From Caprella mutica (lineage: Eukaryota; Arthropoda; Malacostraca; Amphipoda; Caprellidae), in contig CANNZV010002612.1 in NCBI GenBank assembly GCA_947561585.1, forward strand, positions 54,874-118,873: a DNA stretch of 64,000 nucleotides, written 5' to 3'. The position numbers and the translations under genes were made by a program. Shown here in pieces: positions 32,507-42,637 of the stretch (position 1 is its first letter; each line of letters begins with the position of its first letter). Under the pieces are notes generated by a model. It was not told the origin of the DNA. It saw only the letters and a list, made by a program, of their open reading frames with translations, and ran no database searches.

Positions 32507-32790
32507 AAGGAAAATTTTCTAGTTTTAGGAAAATTTGGTAGTTTTAGGAAAATTTGGTAGTTTTAGGAAAATTTGGTAGTTTTAGGAAAATTTGGTAGTT
32601 TTATGAAAATTTGGTAGTTTTATGAAAATTTGGTAGTTTTCGGAAAATTTGGTAGTTATCGGAAAATTTGGTAGTTATCGGAAAATTTGGTAGTTTTCGG
32701 AAAATTTGGTAGTTTTCGGAAAATTTGGTAGTTTTCGGAAAATTTGGTAGTTTTCGGAAAATTTCAGAGTATTTGGAAAATTTTGGAGTA
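32507..32790. repeat. 19-bp minisatellite (GTTTTCGGAAAATTTGGTA)
   Basis: About 14 copies, directly continuing the 18-bp array. The unit gained one base and moved from GTTTTAGGAAAATTTGGTA to the TCGG form. The three arrays look like successive derivatives of one unit. Confidence 0.9.
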
Positions 32791-32799
32791 TTTGGAAGA

Positions 32800-33184
32800 T
32801 ATCTAGTATAAGAAAACTGAGTTATATAAAAAAAATTCTTGAGCATGATGGATTTATATATATATTAATAAAAACACAATGCTCTTTATTAAGGGGAGGG
32901 ATAATATTAACAATAGCTATAAATTATAATATATACATTTCAATTCAAATCATGGCTCATGCATTACTAGAAATAGAGTTATCAAAAAGTTGCCCTGAAG
33001 TGAGTCAATTCGATCACAGTTATACCTATCAGCAGGTCATTTTGGTAGGTACTCATTCTATCACCTCATTAATTATTACTTTTATTTTACCTATCAGTTG
33101 ACAGTAGAAAAAACTATTGGCAAGACTGATGACTTTATAATTTATAGGCATGAATAATGATGAATTGTCATAGCTAACTTGATA
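32800..33184. other. spacer, nothing recognised
   Basis: No frame or repeat. Confidence 0.45.
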
Positions 33185-33676
33185 TTAGGGCAAATTACGA
33201 ATTATCGGTCAGTTCCACATCTTCGGTCAATAGACTCAGAAGAGAAAACGATTTAGTTACATGGGTAGTACCTAACAAGAATTAATTAGCCTAATGTTTA
33301 AATAATTTATATCCATGATATGACACCGTTACCATCCATAATACATTAATAAATACAAGAATTCAATAATAGTTGATAGGTACCTAGGGTAGGTAAGTTT
33401 CGAATAATCTGACAGTTTCACAATCACATTATTGGTCATATAAGAAAAAATATATAAAAATTATTACTTTTATTGGTATCCATGATACCTTATCATGGAT
33501 ACCAATAAAAATAAATTTCCGATTAGGTATATAGTTTTTTCTTATATGACTGAACATGTGAAACCGACCGACAAAGCGTAACTTACCCTACCTATAGTCT
33601 AGAGATAGGTAGCTCCTATAATAGTTTTTCATATGATCGAAGATATGGAACTGACCGATAATTCGTAACTAGCCCT
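33185..33676. mobile_element. MITE family M, copy c (host of copy d)
   Basis: Left TTAGGGCAAATTACGAATTA with CGGTCAGTTCCACATCTTCG. The right end complement is CTAGGGCTAGTTACGAATTA with CGGTCAGTTCCATATCTTCG. The ends are matched over more than 45 bp. Copy d is inserted at 33388-33598. Confidence 0.82.
33388..33598. mobile_element. MITE family M, copy d, with perfect central palindrome
   Basis: The ends GGTAAGTTTCGAATAATC and complement GGTAAGTTACGCTTTGTC pair imperfectly, and CATATAAGAAAAAA.TATAT pairs further in. The centre is a perfect 20-bp stem (33468-33487 against 33491-33510) with loop CCT. It is nested inside copy c, so it is the younger insertion. Confidence 0.8.
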
Positions 33677-33679
33677 AGT

Positions 33680-34244
33680 ACAAAGGTAACTAAGCATACC
33701 TAAACAATAATAAAGATAAGTCCCCAATATAACTGTAAGAGAGTAAAATTAATAACATATCTACACATAGGTACGTAACAAGGTAGGTACTATTGCAACA
33801 TGTATTCATTTTTTCATTGTTTATTAAGATACTAGATTGCTCGAGATCATGTGCCTACGGACCTAATTTAGAAAAACGATATAGGAATTTGATTAAACTA
33901 CCTATTTAATTTGATGATACCTAAGTAGTTATACCTATACTTACAGTTAATGATATCAGAGTAGCTCTGTCACAATAGCCAATAAGAATCATCTCTTTGT
34001 AGTTTGGTGGTAGCCTGTGTAAATAGTGTAATATTCACTAGCTACTGCTGCAATATGGCTAACTTCCGATTGGGTAGCAGGAAGCCATCTAGCGGACAAC
34101 TGCTGTTCAATATGGCGGAGACACTTATTTCACGGGCACGTTTTTGAAAGTAAAATCTTTACCATTCTACCTATTTTCAATAGCGTTGAATGTAGCTACT
34201 ATAATTCTCTAAGTTGAATTGAAAATAATTGTTTTTTCAATAGT
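33680..34244. other. flank of the Copia element, no gene
   Basis: Two CTGCTG..CAATATGGC words (34049-34062, 34102-34115) resemble promoter-type ATGGC motifs, but nothing confirms a transcript. Confidence 0.35.
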
Positions 34245-34249
34245 ATTTG

Positions 34250-34589
34250 TGTTAGAATTAGGTTAAATAACAGTGGGTTAACAACGTTAAGACATAGAGT
34301 TTATTTAAAGAGTTAAATATGTTATACAATTAGAAGTCTATTGAGAGATGAGTGGAACACATCCCTCACAGAGTAATGTAAAGAACCAACTGCCTTCAGA
34401 AACTACAAGCAGGGGTATTTAACCCTCGACGGAAGTGTGATCGACTTTAGACCTTACGTCCGTTTCTCATTAAAAGTAATACATGGTTATTGAAACAATA
34501 GGTAATTTAATATAGCTGAGCTAGTCTAACAGGAAATTAATATTAAACATATAACGAGTGTGTAATACATTTAACCTAAAATTTCAACA
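34250..34589 (-). repeat. Copia 3' LTR
   Basis: 340 bp, nearly identical to the 5' LTR (CATCCCTCAC against CATCCTTCAC, and one extra base in TTAACCTAAAATT). Confidence 0.93.
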
Positions 34590-34602
34590 CTCCTCCTCAC
34601 AC
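34590..34602 (-). promoter_or_regulatory. Copia polypurine tract
   Basis: On the minus strand GTGAGGAGGAG immediately precedes the 3' LTR, the expected plus-strand primer for second-strand synthesis. Confidence 0.75.
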
Positions 34603-34606
34603 GACA

Positions 34607-35915
34607 TTATATATTTTTCATGCCTATTAATTCAACTAATTTGGTAAATCTATCAATAGGCAACGGTTTAGTGAATATGTCAGCGAGCATAGTTTCGCTG
34701 GGGCAATACACAAGTTTAATTGTGTTTAAAGCAACAAGATCTCTAATGTAATGAAATTTAATATCAATGTGTTTCGATCTAGGATGATTTTTTGCATTTT
34801 TAGCAATACAAATAGCTGACCGATTATCCTCAAACAAAACTATAGGATTCTTATTTGGTACTTTAAGATCTAATAGTAATTTATTTAGAAATACAGCTTC
34901 TTGGGAGGCTCCAGAGAGGGAAACATATTCAGCTTCAGCTGTTGATAAAGCAACACATGACTGTTTCACAGAGCGCCAAGAAATAATGGAATTATTTAAC
35001 ATAAAGCATTGGCCAGAAGTACTTTTCCTATCAACTCTGTTTCCTGCCCAGTCGGCATCAGAATAACCTATCAACTCAGAATCTTCATTACCATATGTAA
35101 TGCCAAGATCCGGTGTGCCTTTTAGGTATCTAAATATTCTCTTAATTGCAGACCAGTGCTTAGTGTTTGGATTGGAACAAAATTTAGAGACATTTCCAAC
35201 TGCATAAATTATGTCAGGTCTAGTTTTTAGTAGATAGATACAGTAAGGCACCTACAGCTGACTGATATTTAGTTTTGTCTACTAGTTCACACTCATCAGT
35301 AGTTGGTTCCAAATGGGAATTAACATCAGCAGGGGTTAAAATAGATTTGCAATTAGTGAATTCAAATCTATCTAATAACTCGTTGACAAATGAAGATTGA
35401 TTTAGGACTATTTTATTTTCGTCTTGTACGATTTTTATGCCTAAGAAATAGGATAATTTTCCTAAGTCTTTCATCTCAAATTTAGCACTTAAATCAATCT
35501 TGATTTTAGTCAGATCATCATAGTTCTTACATGCTACAATAATATCATCTACATACACAGAAATGAAGCATGGAGAGTTATTGATTAATTTAACATATAT
35601 ACAAGAGTCACAAGAGGACTGAATAAAGCCTAAGGATTTAAGATATGCATCCAACGCATCATTCCAACATTTGGGTGATTGTTTTAATCCATACATAGAT
35701 TTATTAAGTTTACATACTAAATCTTCTTTTCCTGGAATAGCATAGCCAGGAGGCTGTCTAATATAAACATTTTCTTTAAGATCCCCATTCAAAAAAGCAG
35801 AATTGACATCCAAGTGATGTACAAATAATTTTTGGTTAGCTGCTAAAGATAACATGGTTCGCACCGATTCAAATCTCACTACAGGAGCAAAAATTTCATC
35901 ATAGTCGATTCCAGG
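34607..35915 (-). pseudogene. Copia reverse transcriptase and RNase H, frameshifted
   Basis: RT: FAPVVRFESVRTMLSLAANQ, HHLDVNSAFLNGDL (first Asp), KSMYGLKQSPKCW, ISVYVDDIIVA (YVDD, about 35550-35570), FEMKDLGKLSYFLGI. RNase H: IGYSDADWAGNRVDRKSTSG, STAEAEYVSLS, LFEDNRSA, and the terminal DIFTKPLPIDRF, ending at 34607. A run of five A (plus-strand TTTTT at 35224-35228) where four are expected shifts frame between LLYLSTK and TRPDIIYAV. With the TGA at 35916 this breaks pol at two points. Either could be a sequencing error, given near-identical LTRs. Confidence 0.88.
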
Positions 35916-37501
35916 TCACTGTAAAAAACCCTGAGCGACTAATCTAGCTTCATATGAAACCACTCTACCATCAGATCCCTTTTTTTCTTTTAAACACNNN
36001 NNNNNNNNNNNNNNNNNNNNNNNNNNNNNNNNNNNNNNNNNNNNNNNNNNNNNNNNNNNNNNNNNNNNNNNNNNNNNNNNNNNNNNNNNNNNNNNNNNNN
36101 NNNNNNNNNNNNNNNNNNNNNNNNNNNNNNNNNNNNNNNNNNNNNNNNNNNNNNNNNNNNNNNNNNNNNNNNNNNNNNNNCTCCTCCTCCTCCTCAACAT
36201 GATCATACTCCCAACTACCATATCTAATAGGAGCTCGACGAATTCTAGACGATCGTCTAGGATCCTCATTAGGACTGATAGCTGGTACAGGTTGCGCCTC
36301 AGGGAGGATTTTTGGAGGGTTATCGTCAGGAGGTTGATTCTCAGGTCCAGCAGGTTCTGAATCTTCTGAATGGAACACCAGTGGAGAGGTAGGAGTCTCA
36401 CTCAGTTGAGGGCTCTCAATCTTAGATGAAATTGATTCATCAAAGGTTACATTCCTGGAAAAGAAGATTCTTTTAGATTCAACATCATACATCTTATACC
36501 CTTTAGTAACTGTGCCATAGCCAATAAACAGACATTTGGTAGCTTTATTTTCTAACTTTGATCTTTCCTCTCGAGAAATATGTGCGTACCCTGTGCATCC
36601 AAAAACTTTTATATGGCCGATGTTGGGTTTTCTAAGATTTAAAGCTTCATATGGAGTTTTATTTACTAAAAATAAATTAATGCATCTATTATTTAGATAA
36701 TTTGCAGTATATAGTGCTTCACCCCAGAATTCCTTATCAATTCCTGAATCAGATAACATACATCTAACTTTTTCCATAATAGTTATATTAAATCTTTCAG
36801 CTAACCCATTTTGTTCAGGAGTTTTAGGAATGGATTTCTGGTGAATTATACCTTCATTTCGTAAATATGATTCAAACTTATTTGAGGTATATTCTCCTCC
36901 ATTATCTGACTGCAAGGTTTTAATTTTCCTTTCATAAATATTTTCAACCATAGCTTTCCATTCCAAAAACTTCTGAAACACATCACTCTTATGTGCAATA
37001 ACATATATCCAGGAGTATCGAGTAGCATGATCAATAAAGGTCAGAAAATATGAATTATTACCCCTGGAAGTGGGAGTAATTTTCCCACAGACATCGGTGT
37101 GGATTAAATCAAGAGGTTTACAATTTTTCTTAATGCTTGTAGAAAAAGGTATTTTATGCATTTTCCCATTACAGCAGTGTTCACACACGCCTTCTATAGC
37201 TTTTAATTTACTATCCAGACCATTTACTGATTTAGTTCGGATCATTTTAGTCAAGATATCTTTACCTATATGACCGAGCCTTCTGTGCCATAGAATGTTT
37301 ACTTCATTTTGATCAACAGTTACTGCAGCTTTATGAACTAAAGTATTAAGATAATAGAGTTTACCAACACAGTTAGCCTCAGCCATTAACTCTTTATTTT
37401 CGTTCAAAATTTCACATTTATCATCTTCAAAAATAATAGATTTATTATTACTTGTCATTTTAGACACTGATAGTAGATTAAAAGCTAGATTTGGCACATA
37501 T
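35916..37501 (-). CDS. Copia integrase and start of RT (contains N gap)
   Basis: Continues gag-pol after the BEL insertion. It starts with the rest of the protease region (PNLAFNLLSVSKM), then the zinc-binding pre-integrase domain (WHRRLGHI ... CEHCCNGKMHKIPF). The integrase core follows, with catalytic DLIHTDVCG, LQSDNGGEYTS and TPEQNGLAERFN (the D, D and E) and a GKEV-like tail with FGCTGYAHI. After an acidic EEEEE run (GAG microsatellite) comes the gap at 35998-36180, then KEKKGSDGRVVSYEARLVAQ of the RT. It ends at an in-frame TGA (35916-35918) where Copia pol normally continues into PGIDYDEIFAPV. Confidence 0.9.
35998..36180. other. assembly gap (183 N)
   Basis: Run of N inside Copia pol, bordered on the right by a CTC trinucleotide microsatellite that probably stopped the assembly. 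The gap length may be an estimate. Confidence 0.99.
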
Positions 37502-38926
37502 TGTCAAATATAATTCCATTATTCAATTTGGAGAGTGGCGGATTTTTCTGGCAGTACATTTGTATTTATAAAATAGCACTAAATTCATGCAAGACCTTGG
37601 TTTGTGTCACTGCCCGGAAAATCCTCACCACTGAAATAATCTTTTCCCTGAGATCCTCAGCAGGTGATTCATTATAGCAGAACTTTGACGCGGGAATCTG
37701 GTATGGAAAATCGAGATAATGGTTTGCAGAGTGAGGAGAAGAGATTCATATCTATATATCCACTAAGGGAGTGAAAACGGAGCTATTGGTAGAATCATGC
37801 ACAATATGCTCGTCTGAAGATTGGCCCATCTAACAAACTGCTTTCTAGCTACTTGTCAGGATCATGAGTATCGCCCTGAAAACTTCATTCTTCAGTAACA
37901 GGGTAATAGCTGGTTCCTGCGATATGGGCAAAGATGTAGCGACTACGCACTGATTGACGGATGGCGGCTCCCTGTTCTTGCTCCTATGGTCCACTAAATA
38001 TGGGTATGTGTATACAAACCTCGTATGGTCTTGTTTAGTGTTGTTAAATCCTTAACGTCCCAAATTTCACTCCTTCCCCTATTAAATTTACATAACTTTA
38101 AATATCCAGAAATCTCCGCTAGGTATAATCACTTAATTAATTAAAACTATAACTAACTATTCATTTATAACTAATCTAGGGTGTATTACGAACTGTATAT
38201 TATATGGGTCTACCTGATCCTTTTTGCTTCAATGTGAATTTAATTTTGCCTATACTTTGAGCTAACGGAATTAGGAAATGGACCCTATATTTTATACTCG
38301 TGTTCCATGTGTAATTGAGTTCGCTTTCTATTGATTGAAGATAACTATTGATTAAAGATAACTATTGATTAAAGATAACTGTTGATTAAAGATAACTGTT
38401 GATTAAAGATAACTGTTGATTAAAGATAACTGTTGATTAAAGATAACTGTTGATTAAAGATAACTGTTGATTAAAGATAACTGTTGATTAAAGATAACTG
38501 TTGATTAAAGATAACTGTTGATTAAAGATAACAACTGTCATTACGAATAAAATTACAGTTTTCTAATTTCATTTTGTCTAATTTATTTTCAATATTAGTA
38601 AAACAAATCTGCGTTCAATTTCATCCTTGTACTTTCTCTGATCTATCATTTTCCCATTTCATTTACTATGTGTTCTATCCCTCAGGTTGCAAGACTGGTG
38701 ACATGCGGTGCGGTTTCTTCCCGCTTGCCCAGGTGCTCACTCGTCTGCCTCAATGACCGCATGGGACATATCCATTGAACTATTCCATTTTAAATAGTAA
38801 ATCCAATTCTATGAATAATCGCAATATTCAGTAAAATTACAGTTTAATAATTTTTCCGTATCCTTATCTTATGGAAATTAGGGTAGTTCAAGTATATTCC
38901 GTTACATTTATAACTTTTTCTGTATA
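37502..38926 (+). repeat. BEL 5' LTR with 17-bp minisatellite
   Basis: 1425 bp. A minisatellite of GATAACTGTTGATTAAA units occupies about 38331-38532 (12 units). A 60-codon frame (38574-38756) is repeated identically in the other LTR and has no family motif. Confidence 0.93.
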
Positions 38927-38945
38927 TGGTGGCCAGTATGGGGAT
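38927..38945 (+). promoter_or_regulatory. BEL primer binding site
   Basis: TGGTGGCCAGTATGGGGAT directly follows the 5' LTR. The leading TGG fits a tRNA 3' CCA end. I do not assign the tRNA. Confidence 0.6.
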
Positions 38946-39080
38946 TGAGTGATGTGAGCAAGTGGGGGGTGCCGCCCGGATGTCATCAGTCGTCGCATTG
39001 TGAGTATTTATAAATTTTACTAATTTCCATAAATTTCTGTGTATTTTGATATTTTTTGTTGATTCACATTTCCATATAAA

Positions 39081-40225
39081 ATGAGCGAAAAACTTGTAGC
39101 TATTAAAAAGGAAAGGCAGTATGCCAGAGCTCGAATTACTAGAATATCTAATGTATTAAATGAAGATTTTGATGGGATATCGCAGGTGAAGAAGTTAGAG
39201 TATCTGGAACAATTACAGTCTCTTAAAATTAAAATTGTAGATATCAATGAAAGATTTCATCAATTAATTGAGCCAGATGAGGCTGGTAACCTTGATCTTT
39301 TGATAGAGGAGGAAATGTTCTCTGAAAAAATATTTCAGTCTCTTCATTTGCTTAGGCCTGTTGAACAACCTGATAGGTCTTTTCATAGCGGTGAGATTCC
39401 CAACACTAACAAAATCAAATTACCAACCGTTTCATTGCCAGAATTTTCAGGAGATAAAGGCGAAAGTTTGGAAAAGTTTTTCCATAGATTTGAATCCATC
39501 TTAGATAAACAGTCCTTATCAAACTATGAGAAATTTGTTTATTTAGGTAATCAATTACGAAAGAGTCCTTTATTGCTTTTTAATTCTCTAGATTCAGAAC
39601 ATCAATCTTATGTCGAGGCAAAGAATTTATTGATAGAAGCATTTGCATCTCCGCTCACTCAGAAGTATGATGCCATTAAAAAACTTTCAGATCTTAAATT
39701 AACTAATAACGATGACCCATATAAGTTTATTAGTGACATGAGGAGTACCATCTCTTCCTTTAAACTTTTAAAGATAGATATTGAAACGATCATGCAGTTT
39801 TACATATGGAATGCTATGAACGATCGTTTTCAATCTCATTTAATTCAAATTACGAATAGTTCCAAACCAACTTTAGAAGAGATTAACAAATCTATTTTTT
39901 CCGCTACAGAAAGATATTTGAAGAATAATGATCAGGTTAACGAAAAGAAAATTACATCTCCTAGGAATATGTCAGATAGGACTTATGATACTAATTCTAC
40001 TGTTCAGACTAATAATTTAGCAATTTCTGTTCAAAAACCTATAAGACCTTGCTTATTATGCCTTTCTGATAACAAGAAAAATGTTACTCATTCATTAAGA
40101 GATTATGAAATGTATCCGAACGGTCTTAGCAAGGTTAGAAAATTGGATTCTTTAAATTTCTGCTCTAAATGTTCATTTGTAAATCACAATGAGAATCAGT
40201 GTAAGTTTAAGGGAATGGTTCAGGT
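39081..40225 (+). CDS. BEL/Pao gag (DUF1759-type)
   Basis: Starts MSEKLVAIKKERQYARARIT. It contains the hallmark KLPTVSLPEFSGDKGESLEK and FFHRFESILDKQSLSNYEKF, then YLGNQLRKSPLLLF, typical of the BEL/Pao gag domain that precedes the protease. A Cys-rich segment follows (CLLCLSDNKKNVTHSL and NFCSKCSFVNHNENQC). The natural frame is lost after about 40225, where dispersed repeat C has inserted; the open frame runs into it to 40433. In the element it would continue to the protease frame at about 41040. Confidence 0.88.
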
Positions 40226-41030
40226 ATTTTTTACATTTATTTCGGTTTTTTTTTTTAATTTAGTTACCCTGCAAATCTACCAAAGAAAACTCACAAAAAA
40301 TTCCATTCACCTAGTACGTTTGTACGTGTGTCAAACACGCTTCTCAGTTTGGGGGTTAGGGAGTTTTGAGGTTGTTTTGAGGTTGTTTTTGTGTTGTTTC
40401 TGTGTTGTTTTTTTGCCTCCCATTTATGGTTGAAGGCTTCGTCGCTGCCTGGGTTGACCCCCGAAGCGACCTGATGAGTCTTCTTGGCTGGGACGAAAAG
40501 CATATAGTTTTTTTTTAAATTTAAAAATTTTTTGAAAAATTTTTTTCTTCCTCCATTATCTCAGTACCATTTTTTCTCAAATTCTCCACGTTCAAAAGTA
40601 TAGAACTTTTTGGGGGTTGGTGCTACAGAAAAATGTATAAGAGCTAATATGTTCAGACCAAAATTCCTAAGGTCGTGGTGAAGCCCTTTTCCTATAACTT
40701 TTTCTATAAACTTTTTTTTTTTTGAGAGAAAAAAAAAAAAAAAAAAATATGACAATTTTTTTAAAAATTCAAATAAAAATTTTTTCAGATAGAAATTCGA
40801 AAAAGAAACTGCACCACGACCTTAGGATAGTAGTAGAGAACATATTAGCTTCAATAAATTTTTCTGTAGCACCAACCCCCAAGCCGTTCTATAGTTTCCC
40901 GGGGGGGGTCGAAAAAGGTTTTTCGACCCCCACGGGGGAGGGGGGCCCCAAAATGAAAAAATCTCATAAGAGAGCATATGATTATTTTTCACTTTACACC
41001 TTATGTTAAAATCTCAGCTCAATCGGACAA
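40226..41030. mobile_element. foldback insertion containing dispersed repeat C
   Basis: It separates BEL gag from protease. 40405-40720 matches repeat C at 22400-22800. 40800-40905 is an inverted partial copy of 40565-40700 (ACCACGACCTTAGGA, AACATATTAGCTTC, TTCTGTAGCACCAACCCCC), giving a hairpin around A/T runs. A GGGGGG/CCCCC-rich patch lies at 40900-40945. Exact edges are uncertain. Confidence 0.7.
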
Positions 41031-41036
41031 GTATTA

Positions 41037-42293
41037 TTGGTACTACCTAAGTACATGAACCATTCCCATAAGTTTACCAGTCCCTGTAGGGTATGTAAAG
41101 GACCACATTTGACTTTTTTGTGTACTCTGAGAGTACCATTTAGTACAACAGAAACTACTTCTAATTTGTCATGCGTTTACTTATGTAATACTATTGTTAA
41201 CGACAGTGTAATCTTGCCTTCATTTTCATTGGATTTAGGGACTGATGATAACAAAATTAAATGTAGAATACTTAACGATTCCGGATGCCAGCGGAATTTT
41301 ATTTCGAAGTCTGTGGCACAGAAGTTAAAACTTAAAATAGTAAGTAAGGATGTTAATAGAGTTATTCGGGGATTTAATTCAAATAAATCTTTCCGAACAG
41401 ATATTGTAGAGGTACCATTGACTGTGAATAAGGTTAAACTTTCCATAGATGCAATTATAGTTCCTAGTATTGATGTGTATTTACCCATTGATGACTTAGA
41501 TAAAATAGTGAGTGGTTTCACTAAGAAAGGGTTTGAGCTTGCTGATGATTTATTAGCTAGTGAACGTAGCACTGTGGGTAATTTTGATATGATCATGGGA
41601 CCGGATGCTACTAGAATATTATCTCCAGTTAGTATTAACTTTGGACCTAAAGAGAGTAGCTCTGTTTATCTGAAAACTAATATAGGCATCATGTTAATGG
41701 GAGATACTGTGAGCATCATTAATATCTTTAAATTTCTAGATAACAATGAATGTGATGGCCTTGATGTAGAAAATAAATTACCAGTTGTCACTAAACAAAA
41801 ACCCTTGGTAAACTGCGAACGCGGCTCAACGGTTCTGAGCACTGTCACTAGAGTATTTGATGAGAAGGGTTCCGTAGATCAGATGATGCTTGAATTGGTT
41901 AGGAAAGATCAACTTGTTCATTTTTCTGAAGAGTTTAATTTCTTAGTAAATCGTACAATAACTAAGTGTAGATTACCTAATCTAGTTAAACAAATGAATC
42001 TGTATTTGGATACTGATCGGATTATAAGAGTAAGGGGTAAATTGCGACATGGTGAAGGACCTATTCTCATGTCCAACAATTCTGCCCTATCCAAATTGAT
42101 AGTGATGGACATGCATAAGGATATTTCTCATGCAGGTGTGTATAGGGTATTGAGAGAGTTGCGAAAGACGTTTTGGGTCTTGAAGGGATTTTCTTTCGTT
42201 CGCAAATTTCTAAAGCAGTGTGGTACTTGTAAAAAAGATCGGTATAAGCCAGTGAAAAATAAATTAAATTTTCCTGGAGACTATCTACACTAA
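41037..42293 (+). CDS. BEL/Pao protease fused to integrase zinc domain (deletion derivative)
   Basis: First comes CRVCKGPHLTFLC (end of gag zinc region). An aspartic protease of the DUF1758 type follows, with CRILNDSGCQRNFISKSVAQ (active site DSG) and FDMIMGPDATRIL (in place of the common LIG.D). It then passes directly to the region before integrase (LVRKDQLVHFSEEFNFLV), ITKCRLPNLV and RVRGKLRHG. The H2C2 zinc-binding domain follows (DMHKDISHAGVYRVLRELRK, FLKQCGTCKKDR). RT and RNase H between the two parts are missing, without loss of frame, and the integrase catalytic core is absent. The start is not certain because the upstream part is split off. Confidence 0.85.
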   Translation: MVLPKYMNHSHKFTSPCRVCKGPHLTFLCTLRVPFSTTETTSNLSCVYLCNTIVNDSVILPSFSLDLGTDDNKIKCRILNDSGCQRNFISKSVAQKLKLKIVSKDVNRVIRGFNSNKSFRTDIVEVPLTVNKVKLSIDAIIVPSIDVYLPIDDLDKIVSGFTKKGFELADDLLASERSTVGNFDMIMGPDATRILSPVSINFGPKESSSVYLKTNIGIMLMGDTVSIINIFKFLDNNECDGLDVENKLPVVTKQKPLVNCERGSTVLSTVTRVFDEKGSVDQMMLELVRKDQLVHFSEEFNFLVNRTITKCRLPNLVKQMNLYLDTDRIIRVRGKLRHGEGPILMSNNSALSKLIVMDMHKDISHAGVYRVLRELRKTFWVLKGFSFVRKFLKQCGTCKKDRYKPVKNKLNFPGDYLH

Positions 42294-42623
42294 AACCGAA
42301 AATTACCATTGCTTGATACAGACGAACTAATTTAATGGTTCATTCTGTATTTAATGTATATATGTAAATAAAATGTTTTGTTCTTTGTTAAAAATTTATT
42401 AGTGGTAATATATTGAGTAGAGTCTATTTAGTAAAATTTATTTAAAAGATAGATATATTTAGTTTAATATATTTAAAAATCTTAGAGTTACTATGATTTA
42501 TTTAACGGTATGATATATTGGGAGATAATATATTCAAATTAGTCAATAAAATATTTAATATTGTGTGTTTGTAAATATTTTCAAATTACCTGTTTATGTT
42601 CAGAAAATTATTCTAAACATAAA
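42294..42623. other. BEL 3' non-coding region
   Basis: AT-rich sequence between the stop codon and the 3' LTR. No frame, and no envelope gene is seen. Confidence 0.6.
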
Positions 42624-42637
42624 CCTTGGGCCCGGAG
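42624..42637 (+). promoter_or_regulatory. BEL polypurine-tract region
   Basis: CCTTGGGCCCGGAG sits immediately before the 3' LTR, where the plus-strand primer is expected. Confidence 0.5.
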
